Assembly (NCBI RefSeq): GCF_000701865.1 | Contig: NZ_JNKA01000006.1 | Location: 1-41,021 of the forward strand | Length of the DNA: 41,021 nt | Source of the DNA: Mycoplasmopsis felis ATCC 23391 | GTDB taxonomy: Bacteria > Bacillota_I > Bacilli_A > Mycoplasmatales > Metamycoplasmataceae | Direction of reading: 5' to 3' | In this document: piece by piece, positions 9,892 through 20,134 of the stretch | Layout: each line of letters begins with the position of its first letter | How positions within the stretch are numbered: the first letter of the stretch is position 1 | The notes under the pieces: model-generated | Told to the model about the DNA's origin: nothing | Database searches by the model: none | Seen by the model: the letters and a program-made list of their open reading frames with translations, nothing else | Made by a program: the position numbers and the translations under genes

Positions 9892-10407
9892 ATGATTTTT
9901 TTAAAAAACTTATTTTCTAAAAAAGATAAAACTAATTCAATCACTATACCTTTTAAGGGTTTTTTTATTGATATTAATGATTATTTTGATAATAAATTTC
10001 ACGATAATGAACTAGGTAGTGGTTTTGGTATCAGATTAAATCAAACAAGTGGTATTTTTGACTTTATTTCTCCTTTTGATGGAAAAATAAATTTAATTTT
10101 CCCCAACAAAAACGCTTTTGTCCTTGAAACTAAAAATAACTTGTCTTTATATATACAATTTGGAAATATTACAGAAAAACATATAAATAAACTTTTTGTA
10201 AATGAAAACCAAGATATAAAAAAAGGAACCAAACTATTGTCTTTGGAACTAGATAAAGTTAAAGATGATAAACTCACCTCTGATATATTATTTTTGGTTC
10301 TTCTGGAAAATAATAATATGAAAATGGATCTCACACAAAATTGAATGACAAATGATTTAATTGCAGAAAATACTCAAATAAGTAATATAGTAGAAATTAA
10401 AACCTAA
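9892..10407 (+). CDS. PTS glucose-type EIIA-like protein lacking both active-site histidines
   Basis: The fold signature of the Crr/EIIA-Glc family is clear: GSGFGIRLN, then SPFDGKINLIF (family PxDGxI-xxF), then NAFVLET, then LYIQFGNIT (family LLIHxGxDT), then V-E-NQDIKKGTKLLSLEL (V-xGxxVKxGdxLi-fDl). The phosphorylated His and its partner normally sit in the last N-H-A and I-H-x-G positions; here they are Asn74 and Gln89. It therefore cannot carry a phosphoryl group in the normal way and is more likely a regulator or a divergent binding protein. It has 171 residues and is the last gene of the fpg operon, ending inside a bidirectional terminator. Confidence 0.8.
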
Positions 10408-10430
10408 ACTTTTTTAATAGTTTAGGTTTT
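10399..10430. terminator. Bidirectional terminator that also encodes both convergent stop codons
   Basis: AAAACCTAAACT (10399-10410), 8-nt loop, AGTTTAGGTTTT (10419-10430). The TAA of the IIA-like gene (10405-10407) and the TAA of rsmA (10422-10424, minus) are the same bases of the two arms, so both proteins end in IKT. Confidence 0.85.
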
Positions 10431-11207
10431 AATTTGCGTATTCAATAAATTAAATAGTTGAACTATTTCAGACACTGATAATTCTTGAATTCTTACATTT
10501 TCGTTTTTATTAAGTAATTTATATGAATTTAATATTTTTTCCTTATTATATTTGCTTAATAAAGAAAAAGTTAATTTTTTTCTTCTATTAGAAAAACATA
10601 ATTTAAAAAACTCTTTAATTTCATTAAATTCATTTAGAGAAATTTCATCCTTAAAATCTAAAGAAATAATAGCTGAATCTACTTTTGGGGCAGGTAAAAA
10701 ACAGTTAGATGGAACTATGAATTCTATTTTGGGACTACTTATATATTGAGATGTTACTGATAACTTTGAATAGTCATAGGTATTAGGTTTAGCACATATT
10801 CTTTGACCCACTTCTTTTTGTACCATTAATATTGCTTTACTAAACTTATCTTTATTTTCAAATATTTTAAAAAGAATATCAGTGGTAATGTAATACGGTA
10901 TGTTAGCTACAACAATACTTTTTGGTAAATTACTTAAATCTGAATCTAAAAAATCTTTATTTATCAAATTAAAATTTTGTTCTTTAATTTCTTTGTTTAA
11001 TATTTCTACCATATCAGAATCAATCTCATAAGCAATTAGTTTATCTGTTTTTTTTAATAATTCTTTAGTTAGAGCACCCCTACCTGGTCCTATCTCTAAA
11101 ATAGATTCATATCTATCTGGAATTAAATTTAAAATTTTTTTAATGATATTGCTATCTACTAAAAAATTTTGTCCATATTTTTTTTTAGCATAAATATCTT
11201 TTTTCAT
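10422..11207 (-). CDS. rsmA: 16S rRNA (adenine1518/1519-N6)-dimethyltransferase
   Basis: Dimethylates two adjacent adenines in helix 45 of 16S rRNA late in 30S assembly. It begins with KKKYGQNFLVDSNII (the family KxxGQNFL motif), then motif I LEIGPGRGALT, then NIPYYIT (N-x-P-Y, the adenine-binding catalytic loop), FLPAPKVDSAII and NRRKKL. It has 261 residues. It is the third gene of mnmE-tatD-rsmA; its ATG overlaps the tatD stop (TAATG). The stop lies inside the shared terminator hairpin. Confidence 0.97.
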   Translation of the reverse strand: MKKDIYAKKKYGQNFLVDSNIIKKILNLIPDRYESILEIGPGRGALTKELLKKTDKLIAYEIDSDMVEILNKEIKEQNFNLINKDFLDSDLSNLPKSIVVANIPYYITTDILFKIFENKDKFSKAILMVQKEVGQRICAKPNTYDYSKLSVTSQYISSPKIEFIVPSNCFLPAPKVDSAIISLDFKDEISLNEFNEIKEFFKLCFSNRRKKLTFSLLSKYNKEKILNSYKLLNKNENVRIQELSVSEIVQLFNLLNTQIKT

Positions 11208-12013
11208 TATAAATTAAATAAAATCCTTAAATTTTTATTGACTCTGTCAACAAATTTATCCATTCCAACATTTTTTAATCCTGCTAGATAATAAGAAACA
11301 TAGACAACTGTGTTGGGCTCATTTATTTCATCTATATAAGGATGTGGTCTTAAATAAGGAGAATCAGTTTCTGTTAAAATTCTTTCTAGAGGTATTAATT
11401 TGATTACGTCTCTTGTATTTTGACTTGAACCAAATGTAATTACACCACTAAATGAAAAATAAAGATTTTTAAATTCTAAAAACTTTTGTGCTCATTCTGT
11501 GTTTCCTGCAAATGTATGTAACATACATTTTAAGTTTGGATATTCTTTTAATATAGAATATACATCTTGGTAAGCTTGAAACGAATCAACTTTGTCACGA
11601 ATATGTATCACAGCAGGTAAATTATATTTATCAGCTAATTTTATTTGATTTTTAAAACTATCAATTTGTCTATTTTTGTCAAGTCCATCTTCATAATAAT
11701 AATCTAATCCAATTTCTCCAATACCAGAAATATATTCTCTATTTTCTAAAAGTAATTTTTCTACCTCTTGATAATCATTTGCGTTCTTTCCTGCTTCTGG
11801 ATGGGTACCAATACATGCTTTAAAAACTGAGTATTTCTTTGCTAATTCAATAACTTCAATATTTTCTTTAGGATGTCCTCCGTTGTTTATAAAAAACTCT
11901 ACTCTATTAGTTGAACTTGCACTAACTATTTCCTTGATAACTTCAGGATTCTTATAATAAGTTAGATTGATATGACAATGTGCATCTACAAATTTATTTT
12001 TCTTTTTTGACAT
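11207..12013 (-). CDS. TatD-family metal-dependent DNase/hydrolase
   Basis: TIM-barrel metallohydrolase; TatD members act as 3'-5' exonucleases in DNA repair or turnover. Metal ligands are in place: DAHCHIN (H-x-H), GEIGLDYY (Glu), PAVIHIRD (His), CMLHTFAGN (His) and TETDSPYL (Asp). It has 268 residues, the standard length, with two UGA-Trp codons. It is coupled by 1-nt overlap to rsmA and lies 1 nt after the mnmE stop codon, a common TatD-RsmA pairing in Firmicutes. Confidence 0.93.
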
Positions 12014-12014
12014 A

Positions 12015-13370
12015 CTATTTACCTAAACAAAAATTACTAAACATAATGTCTAATAAATCTTCTCTATTTACATTTCCTTTTATATTTTGTAAAGAATCTC
12101 AGGAATTATACAAATCAATAATTACAACATCAAAAGTTTGGCTTTCTGATAAAGATTTTTTTGCTTCTTGTAATGAAACTAATGCAGATTTGATGTGAGA
12201 TAATTGTTGAGTGTTAGAAAAAATTCTTTCATCTAAGATATCTATATTTTGAAACTTCTCAATAAGTGCTTCTTCTAAATTTTTAATATCATTTTTTAAA
12301 GCTGATATAGTTATACAATTATTGCAATTGATATTATCAATTAAATCTGATTTATTCTGTACTTTTATATAAATTTTTTCATTTAACTGTGATTGTTTAT
12401 AAATTAATTCATCAAATTCGTCTTCCCTTTGAGTTGGGTCAATAATATGTAAAACTAAATCTGATTTCTCAATTTGTTCAATTGATTTTTCAATTCCTAT
12501 CTGTTCTATTTTTTCATCAGTTTTTCTTAAACCTGCTGTGTCTACTAATTTAAATAAAATTCCATTAATTTGATATGATGCTTCAACTAAATCCCTTGTT
12601 GTTCCTGCTATATCTGTTACTATGGCTTTATCTTCACTTAATAAAGCATTTAATATGCTACTTTTACCAACATTTGGTTTACCTAAAATAGCAACATTTA
12701 CCCCTTCAAATAAGTATCTTGAATCTTGAGAAACTTTAACTATATTTTCTAATTCATTTATTAAATTATCAATACTATTTATCATAGAAGTATTATTCAT
12801 TTTTTGTACATCATCATATTCAGGATAATCTATATTAACTTCACAAATACCTATTAACATAGCAATCTTATTTAAAAATGTATCTATTAAGTTTGATGTT
12901 TTTCCTTTAAACTTATTAACATTACCTTTTGCTTGTAAAATAGTTTTAGAAAAAATTAAATCATGAATGGCCTGAGCTTTTACTAAATCCATTTTTCCAT
13001 TTAAATATGCTCTTCTAGTAAATTCACCTTTTTCTGCTAGTCTTGCTCCATTACTTAACAATAATTCTAAAATATAATTTGTTGTTATTATTCCACCATG
13101 ACAGTTAATTTCAATAAGTGGTTCTCCGACATAATTATTATAAATAATTGTCTCATTGCTTTTTTTACCTAAAAATCACATTATTAAAACTTCATCAACC
13201 AATGAATCTTGATCATATATATGACCATAAGTGATCTCATGATCACTACCTATTTTACCCTTGTATATTTTTTTTATTATATTCAGAGCTTCTGGCCCAG
13301 AAAGCCTAACTATTGAAATTGGTTGGTTCATTCTAGAACCACTACTTATTGCTGCTATTGTGTCAAACAT
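12015..13370 (-). CDS. mnmE: tRNA uridine-5-carboxymethylaminomethyl modification GTPase MnmE
   Basis: With MnmG, modifies U34 of tRNAs that read two-fold degenerate codons. Domains in order: N-terminal tetrahydrofolate-binding domain (DTIAAISSGSRMNQPISIVRLSG); helical domain with EFTRRAYLNGKMDLVKAQAI; inserted G domain with GKPNVGKSS (G1), IAGTTRD (G2), DTAGLR (G3) and NKSD (G4); and the C-terminal NFCLGK with the conserved Cys. It has 451 residues with two UGA-Trp codons, and no lesions. The start at 13370 has no Shine-Dalgarno; a TATAAT sits 9 nt upstream, so the mRNA has almost no leader. First gene of the operon with tatD and rsmA. Confidence 0.97.
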
Positions 13371-13564
13371 TATTTTTATATTATATTAAAATTATATAAA
13401 AGATTAAATTATGTAGTCATTAATAATTCAATATATGAAAATTTCATATATATAGTTTATTATTAGTCCTTTATTAGTTCTTTTATTGTCCGCTTAACAA
13501 ATACTTTTATATTAGTGTTATAAATATGTTAAGGAGGGATATATAAAAAATTAAAAGGAATAAT

Positions 13565-14014
13565 ATGAATAGAGAAAAAGAAACACATATAGCACCATTC
13601 ATTTTTGTTACACAAGAAACAAATGAAAATTTAATAAAAAATAAAGATAATTATAATTTTCAATTATCACTGATGAAAAAACTTTTTGATTCTTATGATA
13701 ATTATAAAGACGAAATGATTAAGAAACTTCTAAGTTTAAAGTTTAAGAATGAATATTTATTGAAAGATACAACTAAAGAAATACAGCAAGTTGAAAAATG
13801 CTTAGAAGATAAAAATAATGTTATTCACACAATTTTAAACTATCTAACACCAAGAAATGCTTGAATAATAGAAAAATGTTATTTAGATAAAGTAACAAAA
13901 CATAACACAACTTGATATTCTGATCATTTTTCTAAAACTACTTTTTACAAATACAAAAAGGAAGCAGTATCACAATTTGTTAATTACTTCTACAACACAA
14001 TCATATCAACATAA
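13565..14014 (+). CDS. Uncharacterised protein, possible sigma/ArpU-like helix-turn-helix (resembles MG284/MPN403 family)
   Basis: 149 residues. The N-terminal two thirds are helical and charged. The C-terminal 50 residues (IIEKCYLDKVTKHNTTWYSDHFSKTTFYKYKKEAV) look like the sigma region-4/ArpU helix-turn-helix: a W-x2-x-FSKTTFYKYKKEA recognition helix. From memory, small mycoplasma genomes have an MG284-type gene a few genes upstream of acyl carrier protein, which fits the position here; that match needs a search. Preceded by AGGAATAAT-ATG; a second, stronger AAGGAGGG lies 30 nt further upstream (about 13532) with no start codon after it. UGA-Trp codons at 13862 and 13915. Confidence 0.6.
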
Positions 14015-15026
14015 TAATTTCATTAAATCAGTAATTAACTTTGATTACTTATATGAACAAGAATTTCTAGATACAGATTTTAAATTAAATTTCGGATTAG
14101 ATTTAATACCTATTTTTAACGAAGAGCAATCACTGATATCAATTGACTTCCAAAAAAAAGAAAATATAAAAAAATTTTTTTGCGATTTATATCTTGATTC
14201 AGATTATGTAAACACATTTAACTTTGATTCTGAAAAAACAAATGTTTTAGTTCCTTTGAATAAAAAAGAAAAGGTAATCATTCTTGTTTTTAGGGACTTA
14301 AGTAATAAAGTTTTAAGAAGGATAAGGATCAAAGAATTTATTGTTAATCAAGAAATTAATAATTTTAATTCTGTCAGTGAATTAAACTTAATCCAAATAC
14401 CATATAAAAATACAATAAAATTTATTGGTAATGAAATTCTTAAAAAATTTAAATTTTGGAATGTTTATACAAATTTATTGCCAATAAATAAAGAAATTCA
14501 AAACAATAAAATATCTGAAATTACTATATTTATAGAAGATGAAAAGAAATCTACTAAATATAAAATTCCTTCATTACTAGATTTCAAAATAAAAAATATT
14601 GATACGAGTTTTTCTAACTTAGACAATAATAAGACAGATAAAATATCTTTAATTTATAATAATAATCAATTAAAAGATAATGAATTAAAGTATGAAGTTT
14701 TATTTAATAACAACAAAGAACTGAATTTATTAGTTTCTTCAGCAGATGGTAGGCTAAAATTGAAAAATGATGTTGTAGGTAATATTAAACAAGAATTTAA
14801 AATAGAAACGAATTATGGTAATTTTAAAATAAATAAATACTTTAATATAAAAAAAGACTTCATTAAAAAAGAAACTAAATCAGTAATCATAGAAGATATT
14901 ACTGAAGATAATTTACACTTGGATTCAAATGAGCTGAAATATCTAGCAAAATTAGATATATTAAAGAATATAGAGCAATATAAAATAAATCATTGATATA
15001 AGAAAAGAAATGAAGAGGATATATAA
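13977..15026 (+). CDS. Uncharacterised protein in the acpP cluster, non-ATG start
   Basis: About 350 codons, acidic-basic mixed, no signal peptide or membrane segment, apparently all-beta/alpha cytosolic. The frame contains no ATG at all, so it must start at TTG 13977 (AAAGGAAG 12 nt before it) or at a later ATT. It overlaps the upstream gene by about 38 nt. Near the end is one UGA-Trp; the stop overlaps the next gene by 17 nt. I do not recognise a family. The gene order before acpP suggests it corresponds to the second gene of the MG284-MG287 region of M. genitalium (inference from synteny memory only). Confidence 0.6.
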
Positions 15027-15405
15027 ATTAAGCTTATCACTAATAATATGTTTTGTTTGTATAGGTATAGGTTATACTTTTTTTACATTATTTAAAACCA
15101 ATAAAAATAGAGATTATTTAAATAATGATATAAAAAGAAATACAAATAATGAAATTACGGTTAATTTTCCTAAATTAGATGGTGAATACTTTAAAAAATT
15201 TGTAAAGACAAATTTAGAAAACGAAAATTATATAGATGCTGAAATAATACAAGAAATTATTAAAGATATAATAAAAAGGTTTCCTACAAATGCTGGTTTT
15301 TTAGAGTTTGATTACGATCAGATATCAAATAAAGAAATATTGCTTTTCATAAAGTACAAAAATAATGATTATGAATTATCTAAAAAATATAGAATAAAAA
15401 CTTAG
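15010..15405 (+). CDS. Small single-pass membrane protein of the acpP cluster
   Basis: 131 residues: KR-positive N-terminus, one hydrophobic helix at about residues 7-29 (LSLSLIICFVCIGIGYTFF), then a charged domain of about 100 residues, probably outside or anchored at the membrane. There is no lipobox Cys after the helix. It overlaps the preceding gene by 17 nt, and acpP begins 18 nt after its stop but from its own promoter. Function unknown. Confidence 0.65.
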   Translation: MKRIYKLSLSLIICFVCIGIGYTFFTLFKTNKNRDYLNNDIKRNTNNEITVNFPKLDGEYFKKFVKTNLENENYIDAEIIQEIIKDIIKRFPTNAGFLEFDYDQISNKEILLFIKYKNNDYELSKKYRIKT

Positions 15406-15411
15406 TTTTGG

Positions 15412-15417
15412 TATACT
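15412..15417 (+). promoter_or_regulatory. -10 box of acpP, leaderless arrangement
   Basis: TATACT with an extended -10 TGG just before it, 6 nt ahead of the acpP ATG at 15424. No Shine-Dalgarno. Confidence 0.65.
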
Positions 15418-15423
15418 TAATTT

Positions 15424-15651
15424 ATGAATGAAAAAATTAGTGAAATAATACTTGATAATTTTAAAAAAGTTTCTAAAAAAAAAGTTAACATCAATGATAA
15501 TATTCGTTCGTTAGGTGTTGATTCACTTGATTTAGCAGAATTAGTTATAGAAGCTGAAGAAAAATTTAATATTAGTATTTCAGATGCTGAAATCTTAAAA
15601 CTTGAATTTGTAAAAGACGTAATCGAGTTAATTCAAAACAAAATTCAATAA
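15424..15651 (+). CDS. acpP: Acyl carrier protein
   Basis: 75 residues, highly acidic, with the phosphopantetheine attachment site Ser in GVDSLDLAELV (family G-x-DSLD). The helix arrangement and length match bacterial ACP. In mycoplasmas, which lack most fatty-acid synthesis, ACP is thought to serve lipid remodelling or acyl-ACP-dependent steps such as glycerol-3-P acylation (plsY lies about 11 kb away). It has its own promoter and terminator. Confidence 0.95.
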   Translation: MNEKISEIILDNFKKVSKKKVNINDNIRSLGVDSLDLAELVIEAEEKFNISISDAEILKLEFVKDVIELIQNKIQ

Positions 15652-15702
15652 AATGAATTTTCAACGTAATAAATTATTTAATGTGAACTGAATTATTATG
15701 TT

Positions 15703-15742
15703 AAAAAAGTACAAAAATTCTAAATATTTTTTGTACTTTTTT
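15703..15742 (+). terminator. Terminator after acpP
   Basis: A 15-bp stem: AAAAAAGTACAAAAA (15703-15717) and its complement (15728-15742), 10-nt loop, T run. Symmetric, so it may work both ways. Confidence 0.8.
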
Positions 15743-16017
15743 GAACTTTTATAATATTAAATAAGATACATATAAATATAATACAGAATGACATATGATT
15801 AAGTTTTTAAAATTTTTACCAGTTAAACATATATAATAATTATTATTTGTATAAAATTAAAAATGTTATATCAAATTATAAATTTGAATATATATGTAAA
15901 TATAAAATTAATATTAAGAAAGTAAAACAAAATTAAAGTATAAATAAAAGAAAATATTTTTTATTTTATAAACTTCAAATCAAACAAAGTTATGTTATTT
16001 ATTAAAAAGAGGTAGTT
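15743..16017. other. AT-rich intergenic stretch
   Basis: About 275 bases between the acpP terminator and the third R-M remnant. Nearly all A and T; no open frame, RNA structure or repeat that I can support. The promoter of the remnant probably lies at its 3' end. Confidence 0.5.
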
Positions 16018-17040
16018 ATGGAAAACTTAAAAACAATTAAAAACTATCTATGGTAGATTTTTTACTATAACTAATCCTTTTAAGAATAATTATTTCTTCA
16101 AATGATATAAAAGTATTGAAAAATATTATGATAAACCTGTTTCTGAAATGACTTTTTTAGAACCTTTTGCCGGAGAAAACAACATAATTGACTTAATTCA
16201 AGAATTAAATTTAAGTCAGCCGTTAAATTGGGATTGCTTTGATATAAACCAACCAAAAGAAAATAAAGTGCCTGAATTTGATATTAAAATACAAGACACT
16301 ATCAAAGAATTTCCAAAAGTTTATAAAGTAGCTATAACAAACCCTCCATATTTAGCTAAAAATAAAGCAAAAAAATAAATATTGAAAATTTTGATAACAA
16401 TTATTCTGATTTATATTTAAATGCATTAGACAAAATGTTAAATAATTGTGATTTTGTTGCTTGCATTATACCTGAATCATTTATTACTTCTGGTCAATAC
16501 CATGAAAGATTATATTGTGTTATTTCTTTAGAAATGAAGATGTTTTCTGATACAGAAACACCGGTTTGCTTAGCTTTATTTAACAAAGAAAAAACAAATG
16601 ACTTTTTTATTGTCAGAAACGGAATTGACATTGGTTATTATTCTGAATTAAAAAAATATTTCTCTGAGTATAAAACAAATATTGATTGACAATTTAATGA
16701 TCCAGATGGTTTAATAGGATTATATGCTGTTGATAACACAAAAAGAAGCAAGTATAAAATTTCTTCCTGGAAATCAAATAGATAAAAACTCTATAAGTCA
16801 TTCTTCTAGGTCTATTACAAGAATATCATTTACAGGCTTTAAATTAAGTGATAATGAATTATTGGAATTCATAAAATTAAGCAATGATTTATTAAATGAT
16901 TATAGAAAAAAACTTATGATGTTTTTCTCACTGCATTTAAAGGTTTAAGAAGTGATTTAAAATATAGGAGAAGATTAAACTATAAGATAGCTAAAAACAT
17001 TTTAAATCTAGCTTATAAAATTTTTAAAGAAGGAAAATAA
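16018..17040 (+). pseudogene. N6-adenine DNA methyltransferase remnant (third R-M system)
   Basis: Starts at 16018 after AAAGAGG; the first 12 codons hit a TAG at 16054. In the next frame are GRFFTITNPFKNNYFFKWY, motif I FLEPFAGENNI and motif IV ITNPPYLAKNKAKK, a good SAM-dependent adenine methyltransferase. A run of seven A near 16370 shifts the frame; SDLYLNALDKML and CDFVACIIPESF continue it. More shifts lie near 16735 and at another A run near 16908. The end RSDLKYRRRLNYKIAKNIL reaches the stop at 17038-17040. At least four lesions, so it is dead if the sequence is right. The stop overlaps the next start (TAATG). Confidence 0.85.
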
Positions 17041-17712
17041 TGGATATATATCAAGAAAAAGAAAACGAAATAAGACTTAAAAATAAAAAAGATATTTTGC
17101 TAAACTTAAGTTAATATGAAGAAAAAATTAAAAAATATGCTAAAAGATTTAATTATGATTTTCATTATTTAGTTCAAGTAATTAATGAAAATGAGTTCTT
17201 ATTAAACTCTATAATTAAAGAACCTTTTAAACAAAATTTCCATGAATTAGTTGTAAAAGATTATGTATTAGAACATATTCCAGAATTTATTAACTTTATA
17301 AAATTACAAACAGACTCTAATGAATCTTTATATTAATCATCAGGTAACATAATTAAGAAAAAATATCTTACAACTAATAACCATACAAAATCTATTGATT
17401 TTTATTGAGAAATGAATATAAAAGGTAAAAATATTAAATTTTATGCTTGTCATAAGTACACAAAAGAATCAGGTGGAGCGCAAGATAATCAATTTAAGGA
17501 TTTACAAAATTTTTTAGAACATGCTAAGCAATATACTAAAAAATATAGTATTTTTGTAGGAATATGTGATGGTGATTACTATCACAAAAATAATCAAAAA
17601 AAAATTAATTGCTCTTAAAATCGGTGTCATAAATACAAATTGTATAGTAACAAGTTTAAAATCACTAAAGAATGATGTTTTAGAATTTGTACAAGATAAT
17701 TACACTGAATAA
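17040..17712 (+). pseudogene. Restriction endonuclease remnant (third R-M system)
   Basis: Begins MDIYQEKENEIRLKNKK at 17040, overlapping the methyltransferase stop. Lesions: in-frame TAA at 17112 and near 17335, and a frameshift in a nine-A run (17596-17604); with eight A the protein continues IALKIGVINTNCIV to the stop at 17710. The core SIDFYWEMNIKGKNIKFY followed by CHKYTKESGGAQDNQ looks like the metal-binding strand pair of a type II nuclease, and its position after an adenine methyltransferase supports this. The recognition sequence is not known. Confidence 0.65.
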
Positions 17713-17745
17713 AAATATGATTTTTTGCAATCATATTTTTATTCA
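17706..17745. terminator. Bidirectional terminator, perfect 17-bp stem
   Basis: Arms 17706-17722 and 17729-17745 (TGAATAAAAATATGATT and its complement), 6-nt loop. It sits between the third R-M remnant (plus) and the amylase gene (minus). Confidence 0.85.
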
Positions 17746-17779
17746 TTAAACTGTTTATATTTCATAATAAAAATTATAA

Positions 17780-20134
17780 CTATGAACTTGTTTTTGGAGA
17801 TATTAAATAAATTCCTAATCTGCTTATTCCAGTTCCGTGGATTTGTACATCCCCTGGTTTAGGTTCAACTATTTTTAAATTTTGTTCAAATAGTGTTTCA
17901 GTAATTTCAAACTCATTCTTTATGGATAAATTAGCTATTGGTCTATTCCCTCATGAGTAAATAATTAAAAGATATGTTCCATCATCATTTTTACGCACAG
18001 TAAGTTCTGATTCATAGAGTTTTTTAGTTTCATCATTTCAAATTCATAAAATATCATTTGGATTGGTGACATATTTAACATCCATTTCTCTCATTGATTT
18101 ATATTTTTTTCTAAGATTAATTAATTTAGATATTTTATGATATGATGAATTTTCATCATTTATAATGTCTTCAATTGTTCCTTGACCAGAAGAGGCTTTT
18201 GTAGATATTACATTGCTATTATCTCTTGTATCAGCAAAAAACACTCTACGACGCAAATCTTTTCAATTATATGCTTCACGAACATTTGTGTCAGGAGATT
18301 TCATTGCTCCTTGCATTAATAACTCATTACCATTATATAAAATAGGTACACCACCTCTTGATAATAATGAAAACATTGCATATTCATATGCTGAAACTTC
18401 TAAATCTGATAATTTATGTGGTGATACAGTGATTGGTATATTAAACTCTTTTTTAAAATTATTTATTCATCTTTCTACATCATGATTATCTAAAAAAGGC
18501 ATCCATTCATGTTTAAAACCATCTCTTGTTAAACTATTAATAACATTAATTTCATCATTTCAGTTTAAAGAAACATTCGTAATACCTTTTCATTTTGTAC
18601 CATCAATAACTGAACTAATTCCGTTATTTTCTCCTCAATAATCTTTTATTATAGGTTCAGCTGGGTCTCTTCATCATTCTCCAAACAACAATGTTCTTAA
18701 GTCTGTACGGTTAATATTATTTTCATTTGCTTTTTTATATGTATTTTCTACTACGTTTCTTCATCTGTTAAATAAATTTCTTGTTTTTTCTGGGTCATTT
18801 GTGTTAAATTTCTTAGAATTTTCAGATTTAAAATAATGTTCAAAAGCATCATATCTAAAACCATCTACACCTTTTGCTGCTCAAAATTGATGTATATAAT
18901 CTAACTCTTGTAAAACTTTTGGATTGTTTAAGTTCAAATCAGGCATACCTCTTCAAAATTCTGCTACTCATTTTAATGTAGTTGGTATTGGATTATTTTT
19001 TGTGTTAATAAAGTCATATACATTTCTAAAATATTGTCTGATATTATCTTGTCCTTCTTTATTTCTTTTTTGACCATCATTTTCATAAAAATAATAATAA
19101 TCTTGAAATTCTTTATTTCCTGCAAGCGCTTGTTGAAATCAAGGATGTTCATATGAAGTATGATTTAATACCATATCAATAACAACTTTTATTCCTTTTG
19201 AATGTGCTTCTTTTATAAATTCCTCGAATGCCTGTAAACCACCTAATTCAGGAGCTACATCTGTATAATCTATAACATCATAACCATGATAACTGGAAGC
19301 AGGATGAATAGGTGATAAATATAATGTGTCAATACCCAAATTAACAAAGTAATCCAGTTTATCTTTAAGGCCTATAAAATCACCAATTCCATCATTATTA
19401 CCATCAGCAAAAGAATAAACAGTTAATTGATACATAACATTAGAATTATTTATATTTTTAAATGGAGCAATATATTCAAGATTTTGGACTTCATCTTCAT
19501 AAGATAAATTAATTAAATTTTTTTCCTTAATTATTTTTCCAAAGTAAGGATCGCCTCAGTTTTTCAATTTTTTTAATTTGACTAGTTGATTGTTTCAAGG
19601 TAATTTTCTTTCTTCATCAAATGAATAGTTTTGAACTCTATTTAAGTTAGTATCAATACTCAGTTCATCTCATATTGGGTTTTCCTTTTCTACAAAATCA
19701 AGTTTAGGGTCAATAACCTCAGTAAAATCATGAACGATCATTTTCGTTGTTTTTTGATTAGGTAATGTAATTTTTTTGTCGTTAAATTTAATATATTTAA
19801 ATTCATATTCTTTAGATTCAATATTTTTGCTATAAGCAAAATATTGATTTTCAAAAATGCTTTCTTTTATTTTAATTGGTAATTCAAAATCATCAAGCAC
19901 AATTATGTATTCTTGGTTTAAGTCTAATGAGTTTTTTGTTTTTAAATAAAAAACACTTTGATCTTTCTTTGTCGATGAATTCGATTCAATACTTTCTAAA
20001 ATTTCTAATGAATCAGATTTAGGTATTTCTGTTTTTTTAGGTTCATTCTTTATACAAGATCAAGCAAAAAAAGGTATAGTTAAAGTTGAAAAAAGACCTA
20101 ATCTTTTGATAAAATAATTAATTTTCTTGTTCAT
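17780..20134 (-). CDS. GH13 alpha-amylase-family lipoprotein
   Basis: Surface-anchored alpha-glucan hydrolase or transglycosylase. The signal peptide (about 26 residues) ends in a lipobox FFAWSC with Cys27. A poorly conserved N-terminal region of about 200 residues follows, then the TIM barrel: YQLTVYSFADGNNDGIGDF, region I VVIDMVLNHT, region II GVDGFRYDAF (nucleophile Asp), region III LLFGEWW (acid/base Glu) and region IV FLDNHDVER (Asp). All four catalytic regions are intact. It has 784 residues and many UGA-Trp codons. Its start lies inside the end of the upstream lipoprotein gene (17-nt overlap), so the two are co-translated. Likely role: breakdown of host glycogen or other alpha-glucans at the cell surface. 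Confidence 0.92.

Noticed and set aside
15784-15990. A gene in the 15.7-16.0 kb gap
   Set aside because: Stops occur in every frame at short spacing and no start with a Shine-Dalgarno or -10/6-nt pattern is seen.
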